From Plotosus lineatus (taxonomy: Eukaryota; Chordata; Actinopteri; Siluriformes; Plotosidae), in the NCBI GenBank assembly GCA_024760905.1, contig CM045735.1, forward strand, positions 30,166,249 to 30,230,248: a stretch of 64,000 nucleotides of DNA, written 5' to 3'. The notes under the pieces are model-generated. The model saw only the letters and a program-made list of their open reading frames with translations. It made no database searches and was not told where the DNA came from. The translations under genes and the position numbers were made by a program. Positions 10,641 through 19,751 of this stretch are shown here, one piece after another; within the stretch, counting starts at the first letter, position 1; each line of letters starts with the position of its first letter.

Positions 10641-11361
10641 GAGTTTGGAGTTAACTCCGCCTAAGCCTGTCCCAAACCAGGTTGAAAAAGGAGGAGGGTT
10701 TGCCATGGCGTGGAGATACCATGGTTGGAAAAGCAAACACCATCAAAATCAATGACATGAAATCCACATTGTATCCATGCCAACTCTGACGTCGCCCACG
10801 TACCCAGCTGTGCAACCAGGGCTGGATCAATAAATTGACTACTGGAAAAAACAACTCAAGCACCAAGACAGAAACCAAAGATAAGATCAAAATAGCGAAA
10901 CAACAACTGAAGATTGGGACTTGGAATGTCCGGACTTTGAGGAAAGATGACAAGCTACAACTGTAGCAACACGAAATGGAACCTTACAACTGCGACATTC
11001 TCGGAATTGCCGAAACTCACTGGATTGAAAAAGGAGAACTAAATGGTGGTGAAATCATCTGGTCGGGTGAGGATACCATCTGCAGAAAAGGTGTTGAACT
11101 GTTACTTAGCAAATGTGCCAGAAACGCACTCATAGGATACAACCCTGTCAACCCACGAATCATCATGGCTCATTTCCAAGGCCAGTCTCTTAACATTACC
11201 ATCATTCAAGTCAATGCTCCTACTGCAGACAGCTCAAAAGAGGAAATCGCTAACTTCTTTGGCCAGCTTGACGCTCTGCTGAAAAACACATAAGAAAGAC
11301 ATTAGAATTGTCATGGGCAACTGGAATGCCAAAATTGGAAATAACATATACTGTACTGATA
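10640..11361 (+). mobile_element. LINE 5' part with endonuclease domain, truncated
   Basis: Plus-strand coding LKIGTWNVRTLRKDDKLQL, then an in-frame TAG, then EPYNCDILGIAETHWIEKGE (with the catalytic Glu), IGYNPVNPRIIMAHFQGQSL, NITIIQVNAPTADSSKEEIA and, after a stop, MGNWNAKIGNN (the GDWNAKIG-type motif with Asp changed to Asn). The reading breaks off where the Tc1 element begins at about 11362 and does not resume beyond it. Confidence 0.7.
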
Positions 11362-12733
11362 TATACTGGTCCTTCTAAAAAAATTAGCATATTGTGAGAA
11401 AATTCATTATTTTCTGTAATGTAATGATAAACATTAGACTTTCATATATTTTAGATTCATTACACACAACTGGAGTAGTTCAAGCCTTTTATTGTTTTAA
11501 TATTGATAATTTTGGCAAAAAAGTGAAGAAAAACCAAAAATCCCGATATCAAAAAATTAGCATATTTCATCCGACCAATAAAAAAGTGCTTTTAATACAA
11601 AAAAGTCAACCTTCAAATAATTATGTTCAGTTATGCACTCAATACCTGGTCGGGAATCCTTTTGCAGAAATGACTGCTTCAATGCGGCGTGGCATGGAGG
11701 CAATCAGCCTGTGGCACTGCTGAGGTGTTACGGAGGCCCAGGATGTTTCTATAGCGGCCTTAAGCTCATCCACAGTGTTGGGTCTGGTGTCTCTCAACTT
11801 TCTCTTCACAATATCCCACAGATTCTCGATGGGGTTCAGGTCAGGAGAGTTGGCAGGTCAATTGAGCACAGTAATACCATGGTCAGTAAACCATTTAGCA
11901 GTGGTTTTGGCACTGTGAGCAGGTGCCAGGTCGTGCTGAAAAATGAAATCTTCATCTCCATAAAGCTTTTCAGCAAATGGAAGCATGAAGTGCTCAAAAA
12001 TCTCCTGATAGCTCGCTGCATTGACCCTGCCCTTGATAAAACACAGTGGACCAACACCAGCAGCTGACATGGCACCCCAGACCATCACTGACTGTGGGTA
12101 CTTGACACTGGACTTCAGGCATTTTGGCATTTCCTTCTCCCCAGTCTTTCTCCAGACTCTGGCACCTTGATTTCCGAATGACATGCAAAATTTGCTTTCA
12201 TCCGAAAAAAATACTTTGGACCACTGAGCAACAGACCAGTGCTGCTTCTCTGTAGCCCAGGTCAGGCGCTTCTGCCGCCGTTTCTGGTACAAAAGTGGCT
12301 TGACCTGGGGAATGCGGCACCTGTAGCCCAGTCCACTGCTTCCACAGGTCCCCCAAGGTCTGGAATCGGCCCTTCTCCACAATCTTCCTCAGGGTCCGGT
12401 CACCTCTTCTGGTTGTGCAGCGTTTTCTGCCACACTTTTTCCTTCCCACAGACGTCCCACTGAGGTGCCTTGATACAGCACTCTGGGAACAGCCTATTCG
12501 CTCAGAGATTTCTTTCTGTGTCTTACCCTCTTGCTTGAGGGTGTCAGTGATGGCCTTCTGGACAGCAGTCAGGTCGGCAGTCTTACCCATGATTGTGGTT
12601 TTGAGTAATGAACCAGGCTGGGAGTTTTTAAAAGCCTCAGGAATCTTTTGCAGGTGTTGAGTTAATTGGTTGATTCAGATGATTAGGTTAATAGCTGTTT
12701 AGAGTACCTGTTCATGATATGCTATTTTTTCCC
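11362..12733 (-). mobile_element. Tc1-type DNA transposon, one end lost
   Basis: The left end begins TACTGGTCCTTCTAAAAAAA next to TA. It has a long terminal region with the repeated box AAAAAATTAGCATATT at about 11380 and again at about 11552, the IR/DR layout of some Tc1 elements. The transposase frame lies at 11639-12590 (minus). On the right, similarity stops near 12733 and the matching inverted terminal repeat is absent. Without it the copy could not be mobilised. Confidence 0.85.
11639..12590 (-). pseudogene. Tc1-family transposase, frameshifted and interrupted
   Basis: The N terminus MGKTADLTAVQKAITDTLKQ and ISERIGCSQSAVSRHLSG form the first helix-turn-helix; GRKRCTTRRGDRTLRKIVEK starts the second. 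At about 12335 the frame breaks between DLWKQW and PQVKPLLYQKR, where a segment of the second DNA-binding domain is missing. The catalytic domain follows: FFSDESKF (Asp 1), QHDLAPAH (Asp 2) and NPIENLW (Glu), 34 residues between the last two (DD34E). A Trp codon before PANSPDLNPIENL has become TGA. The C terminus ends GFPTRY then TGA at 11639. A dead gene. Confidence 0.85.
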
Positions 12734-13655
12734 TCCACTTATTTCCACTGTACTTCTGTGAACAATTTTCTGTAGAGTGTAAGGCATTTGAGAAAAGTTG
12801 AAATTATACTCACTCCAATGTTTGAGTTTTTCATTCATTTAACAAAGCTAACTTTCAAGTACTGAACCGGATATATTGTTTTAAAAGTGAAATCCAGAAT
12901 GTTCCTTGTTCCTCAGAGTACAAGAATTTAAAATTGGGGAGAATAAAATCTCAATGAAGTACTGAGGCCCAAAAGAGTAATTGATTTTATTATTTCTGCA
13001 ATAATGCAAAAACAAATGCATCCAATTTGAAGAGTCTTTTCGGTTTAGGTTGTGGAATGAAAGGCTTCCATCTAAAAGCTGCAACGTGTTAAAACGGTTT
13101 CAGTTTTTTGCATTACAGGTACCCTGTTTGAAATGGCAGCCACTTGGAGCTCTTTTCACTCTGCAAAGTCGCGAGGATAAAAAGTGGATATGTCAATTGC
13201 AAGAAGGCAATGTGCCAGCAACAATAACCAGACACTTTAAATGGACAAATCAGATGTAACCCATTGCTGCACAATACTATTTGGTTTACATGCAAACATT
13301 TGCTGATTTACATGAATGCATGATGTGGACTAGTACAAGCAGTGCAAAACACTTTGGCAGCGGCTTTTATAGATTACTCTTGCGGTATACAAGGATTTAG
13401 TTGGTATTTTTGCCCCCCATCCCTATGAAGGTTGTAAAATAATTCATGTTAGCGTAATCTTAACCAGGCTGACTGATTAACATCACCCATCATTAGGCCG
13501 CTGAGCTACCAAAAAGGGTTATGTAATAAATTTCACAACAATGGTTATAATACATCTGAAAATACAGTGGTTGTTGACTGAACTGCATTTTGTATAAATG
13601 TTAAATTCAGGTTACACAAGAAGGCGTAAACAATCTTGCTTTCATAAGCGTGCAT
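12734..13655. other. gstt1 downstream flank without recognised genes
   Basis: I see no exon, SINE or terminal repeat. The small open frames (for example 12881-13084 minus, 13050-13259 plus) resemble no family I know. It ends at the gstt1 polyadenylation signal. Confidence 0.4.
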
Positions 13656-13661
13656 TTTATT
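13656..13661 (-). promoter_or_regulatory. Candidate gstt1 polyadenylation signal AATAAA
   Basis: On the minus strand AATAAA lies four bases after the gstt1 stop codon. If used, cleavage would fall around 13626-13646 and the 3' UTR would be only about 20-40 nt. No better nearby hexamer was seen. Confidence 0.45.
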
Positions 13662-13665
13662 TATT

Positions 13666-13863
13666 TTACATCATCATTTTAAGGATCCTTTCTTTGAAGT
13701 GTAGCAGTTTGCTGCCATCCATGGTTTTTGCCATTTCCTGGGCTCCAAGGATTCCCTGATGAGCTTCATCAAACAGTTCAGCGCCGATCACAGCCCGAAC
13801 CCGATCCCTCCAGGCACTCAATGTAGGCCGTCCTTCAAAGACTTCTAAACCGGCACCTACAGG
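13666..13863 (-). CDS. gstt1: gstt1 coding exon 5 with stop
   Basis: 198 nt ending in TAA, acceptor CATTCAG. It encodes PVGAGLEVFEGRPTLSAWRD and a C-terminal tail ending KERILKMMM. Confidence 0.93.
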   Translation of the reverse strand, partial: PVGAGLEVFEGRPTLSAWRDRVRAVIGAELFDEAHQGILGAQEMAKTMDGSKLLHFKERILKMMM

Positions 13864-15244
13864 CTGAATGCCATGACACAAGAATTAGTGGGTTATGGAA
13901 GTATGGAATGGAAATGTGCATGAAATACAGGGCAGTGTCTTCTGGACATTTTTGCAGAGTACCAACAAACAAAGCCATTAGTTTGTGACCATGGCCTTAT
14001 TTTTTGAGATGATCATAACCTCCTGAACTGCTTCAACCTAACAAACCAGTGTAGGGTAGAATTTTGCTCCAGACTGGTTGAGTCAGTCAATCAATTGAGC
14101 ATGCTTTTTACTGACTGGTGACAAAAACACCCATGAACTTAAGGTACAGTGGTTATTAAAGGCCTAGTTAAGCATCTGGGGGGGGGGGGGGGGGGGTGTG
14201 TGTGTGCAGAACTGGTGATGTCTATGGCTTCCATATTTTAGGTGGTCACTGAAAAAAAAAATAATTTGCTTCCAAGTATTTAAAATTATGCTTACAAAAG
14301 ACCAGCGAGTTGTTCAGGGTGTACTCTGCCTTCGCCCAGTGCAGATGGATTGTGGCACCAGGGGTGTCAAACTCGTGCCACGTGGCTGCAGGTTTTTGTT
14401 TCAACCAAGCAGCAGCACACCGGACTTGGCTCATTTAATCAAGTGATTTGAGTCTTCAGACAGTTGATTGGTCAAAATCAAATCGCTTGATTAAATGAGC
14501 CAAGTCCGGTGTGCTGCTGCTTGGTTGAAACAAAAACCTGCAGCCACGTGGCACGAGTTTGACACCCCTGGATTAAACGGTGAATCAGGAATGAATGAGC
14601 ATTTGTCCAATTTCTTTTCAGCATCTGGAAATAGTATGTGCAAAAATGTCTGTACAGTAATTCCTAAAAATGTTGAGCCTCCTAATTTGGAGAAAAAAAA
14701 ACAAAAAAAAACTGGCAGTTCAATCACTTAATGTTTCAGTTTAAATCCACTGTGTGAAACACTGTCCAAATATTTATGAACCAGATTGCTTCATGCAGCC
14801 ACGCAATTGATGGGCACAAAAAAAAAAAAAAAAACACAACAACATTTATAATACACACTCATTTGCTCAATCACTATCCAATTATGGTTATGAGGGGGCT
14901 GTACCTAACTCAGCCAACACAATGAAGGTGGGTTTACATTGAATGGCTGACCAGATCACCACAAGGCCAACACAGCCATTCACATGCTCACAACTAGATT
15001 CCATTTTAGAACATCTAAATTATCCCCATCTACATGTCTTAGGATCATGGGAGGAAGTTGGTTTACAGTAGGTTAACATTTCCCAGTGTTAAATTTTTCT
15101 GTTTCTCTTCGTTCCCAGTACAAAGTTAAAGTGTACACTCTGCTTAAGTGCTTCCTCTTTGAATAATAAACTTGTGCCACCTCACACTGCCTCCTGCATC
15201 TGGCTGAAACTTTATGCCACACTTCTATTCGTGTGTGTATACAT

Positions 15245-15300
<56 letters not shown>

Positions 15301-18300
15301 TCAATAAATATCACTACAAAATTAAAGTTGAATCATTGCTACATTACTGTATTATGGGTAAGAATGTTTGAGAAGCATATATTTTAGCACATGTAATGAG
15401 AGAGTTTTACTTCCAGGTACAGAGCACATGGATTATCTTGATCGCGGGAGGGGCCAGAACCAAACCCCCACGTATAACAGGGGGGGGGCTACTGTGCCTG
15501 AATGAAACCCACACAAGCATTTAGAGAACAAGCAAACTACACCAAGAAAAGCCCGACCTGGGATTTGAATTCAGAAACATCCGATTATAGTCCTTGCGAT
15601 AATTTCCGATGCATTTTGAGCAAGTTATAAATGTGAACAGTGTGTTTTTGTCTGGTCTTCTTTTAATATGCTGTTTTTCATATTTACATGGAAATGATTC
15701 AGTTAGGTTTATACCTGCATAATTTCCACAATAGCGACCAGATCAGCCAGTGAGATCTCCTTTCCGGCAATGAAATCTCTGTCTTGTAGAAACTTCTCCT
15801 CCAAGAGATTCAGTGAGCTGTTGAGATCGTCGAGAGCAGCATCCATTTTGTTTTTGGGAACCTCCATTCTCATAACCTTTGGAATCATGAGCTAAAAACC
15901 AAATACTGCCATTATTAAAATAAAAACCAAACAGAAGCTACAATTAAATATATACAAGAGCGAATACTTTAAATTATACAGATGTTCTCTTACCATTAGC
16001 CAGAATATCTTGGACCCATGGGGTCTCATGTTTGAATGCTGCCATGACAGATACTCATTCACCCGTGCTCTTTTCTGCAAGTCAGCTGGATACCAATGGT
16101 CTGGAGTGTGATATTTCTCCACCATGTACTGCATGATTGCAACACTGCAAGAAAAATGAGTACAGAGTGCTTTCACTTGTGATGCATGCTTTTGCTAAAG
16201 AGTCTGGCACAGTGTTAAGGAAGAGAAACCGAAAGAGGCAATTCCATCAACATGGTTTAACAGCCAGACGACATTTCCCCCTAAAAAACAAACATACACG
16301 AAAGACGTGATTTTGTTAACTTTTTAAAATTCCGAGTCCATAGCCTTCTAAAAAGCTCAATGTGTCACTGTGCTCAAATTTTATTTCCTGCTTTAACAAA
16401 TGTACAGGTAGAGCCACAGGGAACAAACACTACGCCCACAGACTGGAGTACATGGGGAGACATGTGAACTTTACACGTATTGCTGCTTGTGAGAGGTCAG
16501 AGTGTGCAAAATTAATTACACCGACAGGAAGACTACGGTACAAGTATGATAAATGGAAGAGACATGAGGCAATATTTCTAGCATCATGATTTGCATGGAT
16601 GGATGAACGGACAGAGACATGGGACAGCCAAGGAAATCATGTCTATGGAACTTTGTTCAGGAGCGATTATATATATATATATATATATATACATACATAT
16701 ATACACATACATACACACGTATGTATGCATACACAATTTACAGTGATACCTCTGCTCACGAACATAATTGGTTCCCAGAAAGTGTGTGTGAGGTGAAAAG
16801 TTCGTCTTCCGAACATTTATTTCCCATAAGAAACCATTAAAATGAGAATAATCCGTTCCCAGGTCCCCATAAAACAATTTTCTACTAAATAAGCCTTAAA
16901 ACTACACAAAAATATACCTTATTTTATGTATAATAAATGTGCTATTGTATTGTAATTAAAGAAATAAACTGTACTGTATAATAAAGTCATTTTATTTACC
17001 TTTGTGATGGTAGTTGATGGCTTGATGGAATGGAGTGGGAGGAGGAGGGAGGGAGGGACTTACTGTTTGGAAGGAGAGTTTGGAAACGCCTACTGTTTGG
17101 AAACACGCATAGCCACACACGCACCCTTAATAGCTTCCTTGTTCTTAAGGATGGGAGCAATGGTAGACTTAGCGTACTGGTACTGGGACGCTGAGTCACA
17201 CAAACGCACACCTCGTTCGTGTTTTTCAATGATCTCCGCCTGTGGTGGGGTCTTTTTCGGTCCCATAATAGCAAAAGTACACTCAATATGGTCCAAAATG
17301 TCTAGCAAACACAAACCACTTCCGCACTCAAAGAAAGGGGGTGACAAACTGTGACGCCATGAGCGTGTGTGAACTTCTCGTGGCCGCCACCGTGGCGCTG
17401 TTCGATCGCGTGGTTTGATTCGTCCGCCGAAAACTAGTTCGTCAGCAGAGACTATATGCTCACAAATTTAATGTTCTTGAGGCGAAAAGTTCGTGAGCTT
17501 AAGCGTTCGTCAGCGGAGGTTTTACTGTACCTTGACATGGAGTGTCGAGTACATCTTTAAGCACATTTGTGACCCGATCTGGCAAAATCAGTCGGAAGTC
17601 ACATGTGCCACATCAGACATACAGGCCATGATACAATGTAATGCATTGAAATCTCATTTTCCCTCTACTTTTAAAGATCAATTTGATAGGTCATCCATCA
17701 TTTCCAAAGTTTTATACCCAGGAAATTTGTATGAAAGTTATTAAACTGGCAATTTAACAGAGTGTCTTCGAAACATCTGTTGAGACCAGTAAGTACCCAG
17801 AAGACAAATTAAAATGTTTAGTTTCTCATTACCACCCATGTGTGATTTTGGCCCGGCATGAGAAAAGTTTGTCACTCATTACACATGAAAAAACAACTTT
17901 GTTCATGAGAACAAACCCCCCCCCCTTTAAATCAGCATGCCAAACTCAACAACCCAGAATTAAACCAACACTGTCAGGATGTTGTTGATTGATTTCCATC
18001 CACATGCAAGTTTGTCACCTCCACATGCTGTGAACAAAGCCATCAAGGTTACTTCTCGAATTCAGAATGAGGCTGTTTCTGCACATGTACTAGTTTATTG
18101 ATGTAATCCTGTTCTTAAATACATTTCGATGAGATTCTAATTTAATTTCATTAAGACAAGTTCAGTAGCTTGACAAAAATCACTTTGTGTCCGTCTCTAA
18201 TGAGATGACCGTCCGAAGTACCGTTCCCTCGTGTTGGACTGTATTACACAAACCAACCATAGCCCTTCTAACACTTGCTTCTGCCAAGGAGGGAAACACA

Positions 18301-19718
18301 GCCGACTTGAGAAGCTTGTGATCATCAGGGAACGGCTCCAGTCAGCCCTTGATGGAAAGACACGAGTCTTACTGTGGCATTAGTGTGTGTGTATGGCCTT
18401 CTAATCCACTTATAGATTCTGAATAAATACACATTTGAAGTTCTGCCCCCCCCCATGATTTTCTGCGAATGTCACACCTTTCACTCAGGCAAAAATCTCC
18501 ATCTCGGATGGCAGGAGCTTTTCTCACCATGTTGATCTTCCTAAACTCGTCACTATAGTGCTCACCTGGGAATCAAAGAGTAGAAACAAGACCCTTTAAA
18601 TGGAAAGCATGAAAGACTTTAAAAATCTGCCACAAACACATGGCTTTATAATCACCCTGAATGCTTTCAGAGTTGCAATTTGATTCTACAGGGATCCCTC
18701 GCTACAATTCACACGGCTTCAGTGCATCGCAGGCTTTAAAAAAAAAAAAAAAAAAATTAAGGAAGACTAGGGGGAAGTAAAGGAAATGCCACAAAAACAA
18801 GGCCAATTATGCAAAAAAAAAAAAAAAAAAAAAAACCCAAAACCTCCCATCAAAACTACTTAATTGTATCTGTGTGCACGCACATCTGCAGGCATGCGCG
18901 AGTATGTATACATGTCTTCTCATGCAATAACATCCGTATGTGTATTTATATTGTTTAATGTTTATTACAATAAGCATTGAATATGCATTTATTGATATGC
19001 ACATATGTATGTATCAGTTTGGGGGGGGGGTCCCACTTCACAGATTTCAAATGGTCACATGGGGATCTCGGTCCCAATTAACCACAAAAAGTGAGGGATC
19101 CCTGTACTGTACTTTAGACACTGTGGTCTTGTCAAACCACTTAATCCTAATAAAGTTCATAGATGGGCAGTTGCCTAGTGGAGCCGACACTCCGTGAAGG
19201 TGGGGTACATCATGAAAGGTTCAGACTATAGCAGGGCAAGACACCCATAGCCATTCACACAGCCAACTTGGAACAGCTTATTAGCCTGATCTACAGGTTA
19301 TCAGACTGTAGGAAGAAACTGGAATACCCAGAGAAAACCCCACACAGGCACAGAGAGGACCGGCAAACTTGACACAAATGCCTGAACCAGGGACTTGAAC
19401 CCCAGACTTTTTTGTGAGGCAGATGTGCTAGCCACCACCTTCAGTCTAAATGACTGACATGTTAAAGCACATGACTGACTTACAAACCAGTCAATTAACA
19501 GGTACAGAATGAGTCCAAATGCAACTAATTGAAAATTAGTGAAGCATCAAAATAGGCAAACAAGCTTTTCAAAAACAACTCTACAGAAGTGCCTTCACTC
19601 ATGCGTATCCATTTTGCCAAGGACCACAGGCCAGATAACAAGCTACTGTGTGTTTTTGGAGTCATACTTGTGCATATTTGAACTGTTGCCAACAGTGAAG
19701 TGGTCAGTGAAGACCCCC

Positions 19719-19751
<33 letters not shown>

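Noticed and set aside
14246..14731. Two open frames on opposite strands beginning with the same peptide
   Set aside because: The identity follows from the 93 bp inverted arms of the hairpin element, not from duplicated genes.
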